Shown here: positions 1 to 6,501 of the stretch, in pieces | Layout: every line of letters begins with the position of its first letter | How positions within the stretch are numbered: position 1 is the first letter of the stretch | From: CAYLZN01 sp964387935 | GTDB lineage: Bacteria > Acidobacteriota > Vicinamibacteria > Vicinamibacterales > JAFNAJ01 | Length of the DNA stretch: 7,724 nucleotides | Reading direction: 5' to 3' | Assembly (NCBI GenBank): GCA_964387935.1 | Contig: CAYLZN010000285.1 | Location: forward strand, 1 to 7,724 | Made by a program: the position numbers and the translations under genes | Notes under the pieces: model-generated | The model's input: only the letters and a program-made list of their open reading frames with translations | Databases searched by the model: none | What the model was told of the DNA's origin: nothing

Positions 1-326
1 CTCCGCCGGAGCGTCCAGCGGAGGCGCGAGAGGCGGCGAGGCGTGCCGTCGAGAACGCCGAGCGCGTCCTCGATGATCTGGCCCAGCGAGTCGGTCGTGC
101 GAAGGCTGCCGCGGAGGAGGCCGAACGCGCGGCGGAACGGGCCGCGGGCCGCGTCGAGACACTCGAAGGGGAGTTGCAGGTGGCACGAGGGTCGGCAGCC
201 GCAGCCAGGGCCGCGTTCGAGGTGTCCGCGCGTGAGCTGGCGCAGGCCCTGGCCGACCATGCCGCGGCAATCGCCGGCGTCGAACGAGCTCGACGCGCGT
301 GGGCGACACCGGATTCGCCGAGATAG
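1..326 (+). CDS. C-terminal part of a coiled-coil protein (5' partial)
   Basis: The third forward frame is open from base 3 to the TAG at 324-326, giving 107 residues with no start codon visible, so the gene begins left of the window. The sequence is dominated by Ala, Glu, Arg and Leu in a heptad-like pattern (for example AAAEEAERAAERAAGRVETL, then LEGELQVARGSAAAARAAF). This is typical of a long alpha-helical coiled coil. It ends with a short non-helical tail, WATPDSPR. I see no catalytic motif, membrane segment or signal peptide in the visible part. Comparable C-terminal coiled coils occur in structural, secretion-linked and chromosome-associated proteins, so no function is assigned. This frame is preferred over the competing forward frame starting at 43, which reads as a Pro/Arg/Ser-rich shadow and runs on into the gene on the other strand. 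It converges on the phosphatase gene 39 bp downstream. Confidence 0.7.
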   Translation, partial: PPERPAEAREAARRAVENAERVLDDLAQRVGRAKAAAEEAERAAERAAGRVETLEGELQVARGSAAAARAAFEVSARELAQALADHAAAIAGVERARRAWATPDSPR

Positions 327-328
327 CA

Positions 329-361
329 CCGCGCTGGCCGCGCGCCGCGGGCCGCCAGCCG
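329..361. repeat. GC-rich intergenic element, copy A (possible bidirectional terminator)
   Basis: This stretch fills nearly the whole 39-bp gap between two convergent stop codons. It matches 7067-7099 at 29 of 33 positions, including 16 identical bases (333-348 and 7071-7086). Inside it, CCGCG (338-342) and CGCGG (346-350) form a perfect 5-bp inverted repeat around a 3-base loop. Allowing one bulge extends the stem to 336-353. There is no T-tract on either side, so it is not a canonical intrinsic terminator. A role in stopping convergent transcription is inferred only from its position. Confidence 0.45.
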
Positions 362-365
362 TCGG

Positions 366-2408
366 TCAGATTGCGGCGGCGTCGCCTCCGACTCGCAAGG
401 CCATCATCGTGGCATCGTCGAAGAGGTCGGCTCGACCGCGGAACGTGCGCAGCGCCGCCTCGACGCGTTCGAGCACGGAGTCGAGATCGCCCTCGTGATC
501 GGCCGTCAGCAAGGCCTCCAGCTGGTCCAGGCCGAACATGTCGCCCGCCTCGTTCTCGGTTTCCACGATGCCGTCGGTATAGAAGAAGATCAGGTCTCCG
601 TCCTTCACGGACACCTGATGTTCGTCGTACCCGTGTCCCGCGTACAGCCCCACCGGCAGTCCGGCGGAAGGCATCCGCTCGAGGCCGCCATCGTGGCGCA
701 GCAGGAACTGCGGGTGATGCCCCGCATTGACGTATCGGAGGGTGCGGGACCGGGGGTCGAGGATCCCGAGGAACAGCGTGACGTAGACGCCGCCCGGCGT
801 GCGCTCGTCCACGTCGCGATCGATCGCGTCCACGAGGCGCGCGAGGTCGCGCTCGAGCGGAAGCCGCGCGCGCAGTGTGGCCTGCACGTTGGCCATCAGG
901 AGCGCCGCACCGACGCCCTTCCCGCTGACGTCGCCCACCATCAGCGCGATCTGGCCGTTGTCGAGCGCGAAGTAATTGAAGAAGTCGCCCCCGACCTCGC
1001 GAGCCGGAATAGACACGCCCTTCACCTCGGTGAGGCCCACTCTGAGGGTGCCGTGCGGCAGCATCTCGTTCTGAATCCGGCGGCACAGTTCGAGTTCGCG
1101 CTGCAGCCGCTCCTGCTCGACGGTGAGCTTCTGGTGCGCTTGCACCCCCTCGGCCATGCGGTTGAACGCCACCGCCAGCCGCCCGATCTCGTCCTGCGAG
1201 CGCACCGGGACCCGCACCGAGAAGTTGCCGGCAGCCATCTCCCGCGCGCTCTCGGCCAGGACCGTCAGGTCCCGCGTCATGCGCCGCGACACGGGCGCGA
1301 TGCCAATGGCCGCCAGGCCGATGGCGAGCAGACCCAGTGAGAGGTTCCGCAGGCTCGCCCGCCGAAGGGCCTCGAGCGACTCTCCCAGTGGCCTCGCGAT
1401 GCCGAACGTCAGGCCGCTCGCATCCTTGCGCTTCACCACGATCCAGTTGTCGCGGTTCAGCACGTGCGTGGCGCCGGGCTCGCCGGCTTCTGGCGCCACG
1501 CCGAGGGACTCGAGCGTGCTCCGGTCGCGGGGTGTCGGCGCGAAGAGCCGCCCCTCCGCATCGACAGCGAACGGGACCTCCCCCTGCTCGGTGCGCGCCA
1601 ACGCGAACACGGTGCCGAGCACCCGCTGGGGGTTCATCTTGGCGTTGACCGTGCCCACGACCTTGCCGCCGCGCTCGATCGGGACGTCCATGCCGTCCCA
1701 GCTCCAGTGCCGGACGATCGCCCTGGCCTCGGCGGCCCGTTCCTTGGCTTCCGCGCGCCGCGCCAGTTCCTGCGCTCCGTGACGAAGTCCTTCGGCGGTC
1801 GCCACCGTACCGGCCTGGAGGCCTTCGGCGAGCCCCTTGGTCAACGTGGCAACCCAGGCGGGGGAAGCCTGACCGGCGGCCACTCCCCGGGCGTCCTGCA
1901 CGGCCTGGACCGCCTCCTGGATGGCCGCGTTCACATCGATCACGACGCGCTGGGCCTCCGCTGACGGCTCGTCACCGCCGCTGGACGCGCTGGCCGCGGG
2001 GCCGCGGGGTGGAGGCACCGGGCGGGGCGCGGGGCCACCAGTGCCGGGCGCGCCCGGCGGTGGGGGCGGCGCCGGGGGATTGGGCACGAACTCGAGTCGC
2101 TCCAGCATGGTCGCAGCCGAGCCGAGCACGCGGGCCAGTTGCTCCGCGGAGCGGATATCCCCCGTGCCGCGTACTGCTTTCACCTCGGGTACTCGCGGCA
2201 GATCCCAGAGCCGATCGAGACGCTGGGACACCTCGGAGGTCACCAGTTCCATGCGGCGACCCATTTCGGCGGCTGCCTGCTGGCCCTCTGCCTGGGCCGC
2301 GTCCCGCAGGGCCCGTTCAGAGCTGCGGTAGGAGTAGGCAGTAATCGCCGTCAGAGGCACGATCGACAGGAAAAAGAAAGCCAGGATGAGGCGCGTGCGA
2401 AGCGACAT
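366..2408 (-). CDS. Membrane-anchored HAMP-SpoIIE (PP2C-type) serine/threonine phosphatase, RsbU-like
   Basis: A 680-residue sensor phosphatase. Residues 7-27 form a first membrane helix (LILAFFFLSIVPLTAITAYS). Residues 28-354 form a large, presumably extracytoplasmic region with a Pro/Gly-rich stretch at about 109-138 and Ala-rich helices at 150-235. A second membrane helix lies at about 355-373. A HAMP domain follows at about 372-424, with the characteristic DEIGRL at 406-411, then a helical linker (LCRRIQNEMLP, 441-451). The SpoIIE/PP2C domain occupies about 464-680. Its metal-binding acidic residues are visible: EVGGD (471-475), GDVSGKG (492-498), YTDG (610-613) and DDAT (664-667). Members of this family remove phosphate from anti-sigma-factor antagonists (RsbV/SpoIIAA type) in partner-switching pathways. 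No such partner, kinase or sigma gene lies in the window, so the target is unknown. The gene is 45 bp downstream of lhgO and probably cotranscribed. The ATG at 2408 sits just before the first membrane helix, but no Shine-Dalgarno is seen upstream. Confidence 0.93.
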   Translation of the reverse strand: MSLRTRLILAFFFLSIVPLTAITAYSYRSSERALRDAAQAEGQQAAAEMGRRMELVTSEVSQRLDRLWDLPRVPEVKAVRGTGDIRSAEQLARVLGSAATMLERLEFVPNPPAPPPPPGAPGTGGPAPRPVPPPRGPAASASSGGDEPSAEAQRVVIDVNAAIQEAVQAVQDARGVAAGQASPAWVATLTKGLAEGLQAGTVATAEGLRHGAQELARRAEAKERAAEARAIVRHWSWDGMDVPIERGGKVVGTVNAKMNPQRVLGTVFALARTEQGEVPFAVDAEGRLFAPTPRDRSTLESLGVAPEAGEPGATHVLNRDNWIVVKRKDASGLTFGIARPLGESLEALRRASLRNLSLGLLAIGLAAIGIAPVSRRMTRDLTVLAESAREMAAGNFSVRVPVRSQDEIGRLAVAFNRMAEGVQAHQKLTVEQERLQRELELCRRIQNEMLPHGTLRVGLTEVKGVSIPAREVGGDFFNYFALDNGQIALMVGDVSGKGVGAALLMANVQATLRARLPLERDLARLVDAIDRDVDERTPGGVYVTLFLGILDPRSRTLRYVNAGHHPQFLLRHDGGLERMPSAGLPVGLYAGHGYDEHQVSVKDGDLIFFYTDGIVETENEAGDMFGLDQLEALLTADHEGDLDSVLERVEAALRTFRGRADLFDDATMMALRVGGDAAAI

Positions 2409-2453
2409 GGTGCAGACAGCTACACATACGAAGTTCGGAGCCGACGGGTTGCC

Positions 2454-3659
2454 TCAGGACCAGCCGAACCGTTGTCGAGCAAGCCCGGCGATGGCCGAAC
2501 CGATGCTGAGCGAGGCCGTCGCCGCCGGTGACGGCGCGTTGAGGACGTGAATCATCCGGTCGCCCTCGACGACCCGGAAGTCGTCCACCAGGTTGCCATC
2601 CGGGTCGAGCGCCTGGGCCCTGACGCCGGCGCCTCCCCGGCGCACGTCCGCGCGCGTGATGGCAGGCACGAGGCGCTGCATCGCGGCCACGAACGCGTCC
2701 GTGCTGAACGATCGCCAGAACTCCTCGAGGCCGCTCCGCCAGTAGCGGGCCGCCATCCGCCACGACCCGCGGAACGCCGCCATCTCGACAAGGTCCTGGA
2801 GCGACACGTCGCCTCGACGATAACCTTCCCGCTTGAGGGCGAGCACGGCATTGGGCCCCGCTTCGACGCCACCGCGGATCATGCGCGTGAAGTGCACGCC
2901 GAGAAACGGGAAGCGGGGATCCGGCGTCGGGTAGACGAGGTTGCGCACCAGGTGACATCGCTGGGGGTGCAGCTCGTAGTACTCGCCTCGAAAGGGCACG
3001 ATGGTCACCCCCGGTTCGAGTCCGCACAGACGGGCCACCCGGTCGGCGTAGAGACCCGCGCAGTTGACGAGGGCCCGCGCGCGCCAGGTGCCACCCGCCG
3101 TCTCGAGGACGAGGGCTTCCTCCTCGCGACGCACGGCCAGGAGTCGTGCTCCCGTGGCGATCTGCCCGCCACACTGGCGGGTTTCACGCGCATAGACCGC
3201 AGCGACGTCCGGGTACCACACAATGCCCGTTTCAGGAACGAAGAGCGCCGCCACACCCGCCACGTGGGGTTCGTACTCCTGGATTTCCTCCGCCCTCAGG
3301 CGACGAAGGCCGACGAGTCCATTCGCCCGACCCCGTTCCTCGAGCTGGTCCAGCCTGCCGACGTCCTCCGCGGTGACCGCCACGACGAGCTTGCCACAGC
3401 GTTCGTGCGCCACGCCGTGGTCCTCGCAGAAACGGTACATGGCGTCGCGACCAGTCGCACAGGTGGCCGCCTTCAGCGATCCGGGCTTGTAGTAGAGGCC
3501 GGAGTGGATGACTCCGCTGTTGTGACCCGTCTGATGGGCGGCCAGCGTCGCCTCGGCTTCGAGCAGCACAAGGCGATCCCCCAGCCGCTCGCGCAGGGCG
3601 TACGCGGTGGCCAGTCCGACGATGCCGCCCCCGATGATGGTGAGATCGTGAGTCTTCAC
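2454..3659 (-). CDS. lhgO: L-2-hydroxyglutarate oxidase (FAD-dependent, DAO family)
   Basis: A 401-residue flavoenzyme expected to oxidise L-2-hydroxyglutarate to 2-oxoglutarate, passing electrons to the membrane quinone pool or to oxygen. The N-terminal Rossmann dinucleotide motif is GGGIVG (10-15). It is followed by the family hallmark HQTGHNSGVIHSGLYY (42-57) and KPGSLKA (58-64). Further family signatures are NCAGLYAD (199-206), PFRGEYYEL (222-230), YPTPDPRFPFLGVHFTR (243-259), GVEAGPNAVL (264-273) and the C-terminal FAD contact NAPSPAATASLSIG (374-387). The length is normal for YgaF/LhgO, and I see no missing key residues. The start is GTG at 3659, which overlaps the aceK stop as GTGA and puts the Rossmann fold at the usual distance from the N-terminus. 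In other bacteria the enzyme is known for metabolite repair of L-2-hydroxyglutarate and for the glutarate/lysine degradation route. No glutarate hydroxylase gene is visible here, so repair next to aceK is the more natural reading. Alternatives within the DAO family, such as glycerol-3-phosphate dehydrogenase, fit the motifs less well. Confidence 0.93.
   Translation of the reverse strand: MKTHDLTIIGGGIVGLATAYALRERLGDRLVLLEAEATLAAHQTGHNSGVIHSGLYYKPGSLKAATCATGRDAMYRFCEDHGVAHERCGKLVVAVTAEDVGRLDQLEERGRANGLVGLRRLRAEEIQEYEPHVAGVAALFVPETGIVWYPDVAAVYARETRQCGGQIATGARLLAVRREEEALVLETAGGTWRARALVNCAGLYADRVARLCGLEPGVTIVPFRGEYYELHPQRCHLVRNLVYPTPDPRFPFLGVHFTRMIRGGVEAGPNAVLALKREGYRRGDVSLQDLVEMAAFRGSWRMAARYWRSGLEEFWRSFSTDAFVAAMQRLVPAITRADVRRGGAGVRAQALDPDGNLVDDFRVVEGDRMIHVLNAPSPAATASLSIGSAIAGLARQRFGWS
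3656..3659 (-). other. GTGA stop/start overlap coupling aceK to lhgO
   Basis: Read on the minus strand, the aceK stop codon TGA (3658-3656) shares two bases with the lhgO start codon GTG (3659-3657), forming GTGA. Such overlaps normally mean that both genes are on one mRNA and that ribosomes terminating aceK re-initiate on the next gene. No strong Shine-Dalgarno is visible in the last bases of aceK, which supports dependence on coupling. Confidence 0.85.
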
Positions 3660-5368
3660 GGTCTCACGCCCAGGCGGTAGGACTCCCGGTAGGGCAGGAT
3701 GTCCACGACCTCGCCCGCTTCGTGGCGCTGCTGCATGGCCTGCCAGAACGTCACGCCGAACAGGTCCCCGTGGGCGGCCAGGAACGCGGGCTTGAGCGCC
3801 GCCGGGATCCCGAGGAACGTCATGAACTCCTCGGGAAAGATATCGTTCTCGGCGACGTGAAACCAGGGCTCGTCGCCGCCGAACTCATCGTCGAGGTCCC
3901 TCGGCGGCGGCACGCGCCTGAAGCGGCACGCCAGCAGCGGACACAACTCGTCGTAGTCGTAGAACACGACGCGCCCATGACGCGTCACGCCGAAGTTCTT
4001 GAGCAACAGGTCACCCGGGAAGATGTTGGTGGCCGCGAGGTCCTTGATCGACTGGCCCCAGTCCATGATGGCGTCGAGGGCCATGTCGTGCGCCGCCGTC
4101 GCGAGGAACACGTCCAGCGGCACGAGTCGCCGCTCCGTGTAGAGATGCCGAATCTCGATCGTGTCCCCGTACTCGTGCAGCTGCGAACCGCAGGACGCGC
4201 GGAGCTCGCCCAGCAGGTCTGCCTCGAACCGATCGCGCGGGAACGCGAGGTGTTCGAACTCCTGAGCGTCCACCAGGCGGCCGGCGCGGTCGTGTTTGAA
4301 CACCAGCGCGTAGCGATCCATCACGTCCCGGCGCGTGGTGGTCTTCGGCGGTGCGAACTGGTCCCGGATCACCTTGAAGACCACGTCCACGCTCGGAAGC
4401 ACGAACGCCGCCATCACCATGCCCTTCGTGCCGGGCGCGAACTCGAAGCGATCGTCCGAGGTCGCCACGTGCCGGGCCAGGTCGCGATAGAGCAGCGTCT
4501 TGCCGTGCTTGAAGAACCCGAGGGCCGTGTACAGTTCGCTGCGAGGCTTCCTGGGCATGATCCGGGCGAGGAACTCGACCATGGCGGCGGGTTCCTCGTC
4601 GTCCACGTGGAAGTAGGCGCGCGTGAAGCTGAAGACGATGCTGACGGCGTCTTCCGTGAGCAGCACCGCGTCCACCGCCAGCCCCTCAGCTTCGTGGCGT
4701 ACGGCGATGGTGAGCGGCAGGCGCTGCTGCTCGCCCAGGACCTGGCCGACCAGGTACGCGCGGGTGCCGCGATAGAACACCTGGGGCAACAACTCGAACG
4801 CGCGGGGACGCTCGGCGCCGGTGCCCCAGGCGCGGTCGATGGCGCGCGCGACAGCCGTCGCGTCGGCGGGCAGGTTCTGCCACGGGGAGGACCACCCTCG
4901 ATCCGCAAGCAGCCGGAGCACGGTGCGTTCCAGTCCCTGACCGGTGGAGTAGGACACCGCCAGGCGTTCGGGCAGCGGCGGCCCGGCGAGCCCGGCCGGG
5001 AATTCCGTCGTGGCGTCGGCGCCAATCGTCTGGAGGGCCCGCCTCGCGATCGAGTTGTAGAAGGTCGTGCCGAGGTCGGCGTCACGACGACTCGCCAGCT
5101 CTGCGGACACCGTGTCGCGGATGCCGCGCCACACCGTACGGTTGTCGACGGCCTCCGCGAGGATCGTCGTGACGGCGTCGAGTGCGCCTGTGACCGCGTT
5201 CGGGAACACGTCGAACCGCTCGAGCGCGTCGAGATGGAGGCCGATCCAGTCGCGCCGCTCGAACCGCGTCCGCGCGCGGTGCGACACCTGGCTGCTTCGT
5301 CTGCGATACGCCTCGAAGGCCCTCAGGATGATCCCGGCGGCCTGCTGGACGACTGATTGGTCTGCCAT
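3656..5368 (-). CDS. aceK: Isocitrate dehydrogenase kinase/phosphatase AceK
   Basis: A 570-residue bifunctional enzyme that phosphorylates and dephosphorylates isocitrate dehydrogenase, setting flux between the TCA cycle and the glyoxylate bypass. Its length is close to that of E. coli AceK (578 residues as recalled). The N-terminal regulatory half starts with an ILRAFEAYRRR-type segment and carries weaker similarity. The C-terminal kinase-like half carries strong signatures: GMVMAAFVLPSVDVVFKVI (316-334), DQFAPPK (336-342), AGRLVDAQEFEHL (362-374), IRHLYTERRLVPLDV (406-420), NIFPGDLLLKNFGVTRHGR (448-466) and VVFYDYDE (467-474). By comparison with the recalled E. coli sequence, K332 corresponds to the ATP-binding lysine. 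D367 corresponds to D371, D453 to catalytic D457, K457/N458 to K461/N462, and D471/D473 to D475/D477. Both activities are therefore probably intact. The gene heads the minus-strand block and overlaps lhgO by 4 bp. No aceA or aceB is adjacent, unlike the enterobacterial aceBAK operon. Confidence 0.97.
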   Translation of the reverse strand: MADQSVVQQAAGIILRAFEAYRRRSSQVSHRARTRFERRDWIGLHLDALERFDVFPNAVTGALDAVTTILAEAVDNRTVWRGIRDTVSAELASRRDADLGTTFYNSIARRALQTIGADATTEFPAGLAGPPLPERLAVSYSTGQGLERTVLRLLADRGWSSPWQNLPADATAVARAIDRAWGTGAERPRAFELLPQVFYRGTRAYLVGQVLGEQQRLPLTIAVRHEAEGLAVDAVLLTEDAVSIVFSFTRAYFHVDDEEPAAMVEFLARIMPRKPRSELYTALGFFKHGKTLLYRDLARHVATSDDRFEFAPGTKGMVMAAFVLPSVDVVFKVIRDQFAPPKTTTRRDVMDRYALVFKHDRAGRLVDAQEFEHLAFPRDRFEADLLGELRASCGSQLHEYGDTIEIRHLYTERRLVPLDVFLATAAHDMALDAIMDWGQSIKDLAATNIFPGDLLLKNFGVTRHGRVVFYDYDELCPLLACRFRRVPPPRDLDDEFGGDEPWFHVAENDIFPEEFMTFLGIPAALKPAFLAAHGDLFGVTFWQAMQQRHEAGEVVDILPYRESYRLGVRP

Positions 5369-5395
5369 GGAAGTCCGAAGGGGGGCAGCGGCCCA

Positions 5396-5401
5396 ATTCT
5401 A
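5396..5401 (-). promoter_or_regulatory. Possible -10 box for the aceK-lhgO block
   Basis: On the minus strand these bases read TAGAAT, five of six matches to TATAAT, about 28 bp before the aceK ATG in the short divergent spacer. It is one of the few AT-rich spots nearby. The -35 region is poor: CCGACG at an 18-bp spacing shares only the central GAC. A promoter here is plausible but unproven, and an activator may be needed. Confidence 0.3.
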
Positions 5402-5413
5402 CTCGGGCTCCGC

Positions 5414-5419
5414 TATGAT
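5414..5419 (+). promoter_or_regulatory. Possible -10 box for the hydrolase-NUDIX pair
   Basis: TATGAT, five of six matches to TATAAT, ends 11 bp before the ATG at 5431. A transcript initiated from it would have only about 5 bases of leader, close to leaderless. That would agree with the lack of a Shine-Dalgarno in front of this start. No recognisable -35 hexamer lies 16-18 bp upstream. Confidence 0.3.
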
Positions 5420-5430
5420 CGTCGGCATCG

Positions 5431-6501
5431 ATGGACCCAGTCTGCCACACGCTGGTCGGTGCCGCCCTCGCGGGCGCCGGCCTCGGGCGCCGGTCGAGGC
5501 TCGCGGCCACTGCCGCCGTCATCGGCGCGAATCTTCCGGACGTCGATGCCGCGCTGTATCTGGCCGGTGACTCGCTCTACTGGCGTCGCGGGTGGACGCA
5601 CGGCATCCCGGCCATGCTCCTCTGGCCGTTCCTGCTGGCGGGCGGACTCATGGCCTGGGACCGCCTCGTCGGTCGGAACCGCCCGGCGGGCAGGCCACGC
5701 GCCAGCGGCCGGCTCCTGCTGCTGACCTCGGCGGTCTCGGTCCTGTCGCACCCGACACTCGATGCGCTCAACAACTACGGCCTGCGCTGGCTGATGCCCT
5801 TCAGCCCTCGCTGGTTCTACGGCGATGCGCTGTTCATCGTCGATCCCTGGATCTGGCTCGCGTTGGCTCTCGGCGTCGGGGGCAGCTGGTGGATCGCGCG
5901 ACGGGCACCGGAGAGCGGCGCGCGGTCGCGGCCGGCACGTGTGGCGCTCGGCCTGTTGAGTGTCTACGCGCTCGTCATGGTCGGACTGGGACACGCGGGG
6001 CGCCAGGTCGTGCGCACGCAACTGTCCGAGCGGGGCGTGCAGGTCACAGGGACACCGATGGTCTCCCCGGTGTTCGCCAGCGTGTTCCGCAAGTACGTCG
6101 TGGCCGACGTCGGTCCGCAGTACCTCGTGGCAGGATTCCGGTGGTGGCCGGAGCCGAGGCTCGACGGCGGCACGCGCGTGATCGAGAGAAACGCCGACCA
6201 CCCGGCAGTGCTGGCGGCGCGGGCCGCACCTGGGGCGCGGGGATTCGTCACGTGGTCGCGCTATCCGTTCTTCGTGGTGCAACCCGATCCCGACGGGTTC
6301 CTCGTGATCATGGACGACGCCCGCTATGCACCGACATCCGGCACGTCATGGGCCGCGGTGAAGGTCCGCGTTCCTGCCGCAGCGGTGAATGGGGGCCCGA
6401 CCGCCGGAGTCCCGCCTGTCGATCCCATCGGTCCGTTGACTGGCCGCGCGCGGCTGCGGGGTGCGCTCGCGGCGCTCCTGATGGCGATGCCGTGCGTCTG
6501 A
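5431..6501 (+). CDS. Membrane-bound metal-dependent hydrolase, YdjM/YbcI family
   Basis: A 356-residue inner-membrane protein of the YdjM/YbcI-type family (Pfam PF04307 as recalled). The conserved metal-ligand-type residues are present in order: H6 in the N-terminal CHTLVGAALAG, N34/D37/D39 in GANLPDVD, H57 in GWTHG, and H107/D111 in SHPTLD. GDALFIVDPW (131-140) is another family-typical block. Hydrophobic segments lie at about 60-78, 95-106, 133-150 and 170-188. After residue 190 comes a soluble-looking, probably beta-rich tail of about 150 residues ending in a short hydrophobic stretch (344-355), which makes it longer than the roughly 200-residue enterobacterial members. The substrate and physiological role of the family are poorly defined, and hydrolase is a family label rather than a tested activity. 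The start ATG at 5431 places the first His motif at residue 6, as expected. It overlaps the next gene by 10 bp, so the two are probably one transcription unit. Confidence 0.88.
   Translation: MDPVCHTLVGAALAGAGLGRRSRLAATAAVIGANLPDVDAALYLAGDSLYWRRGWTHGIPAMLLWPFLLAGGLMAWDRLVGRNRPAGRPRASGRLLLLTSAVSVLSHPTLDALNNYGLRWLMPFSPRWFYGDALFIVDPWIWLALALGVGGSWWIARRAPESGARSRPARVALGLLSVYALVMVGLGHAGRQVVRTQLSERGVQVTGTPMVSPVFASVFRKYVVADVGPQYLVAGFRWWPEPRLDGGTRVIERNADHPAVLAARAAPGARGFVTWSRYPFFVVQPDPDGFLVIMDDARYAPTSGTSWAAVKVRVPAAAVNGGPTAGVPPVDPIGPLTGRARLRGALAALLMAMPCV

Noticed and set aside
43..498. A forward 151-codon gene at the left edge
   Set aside because: It is Pro/Arg/Ser-rich, crosses the convergent stop region and overlaps the phosphatase gene; the third frame gives a coherent coiled coil instead.
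2409..2453. A promoter for the SpoIIE phosphatase in the 45-bp gap after lhgO
   Set aside because: Only a weak TATGTG-like string is present with no -35 partner; not enough to call.
2547..3680. A 377-codon forward open frame opposite lhgO
   Set aside because: No family motif, Arg/His-rich composition, and full overlap with a clear L-2-hydroxyglutarate oxidase; a GC-driven shadow.
3722..5356. A 544-codon forward open frame lying opposite aceK
   Set aside because: It is antisense to a well-recognised AceK and reads as His/Arg/Glu/Val-rich low-information protein, the usual shadow in high-GC DNA.
5592..6491. A 300-residue N-terminal extension of the NUDIX protein, in the same open frame
   Set aside because: The extension overlaps the membrane hydrolase gene, is Arg/Gly-rich without motifs, and NUDIX relatives start just before SAGLLLYR.
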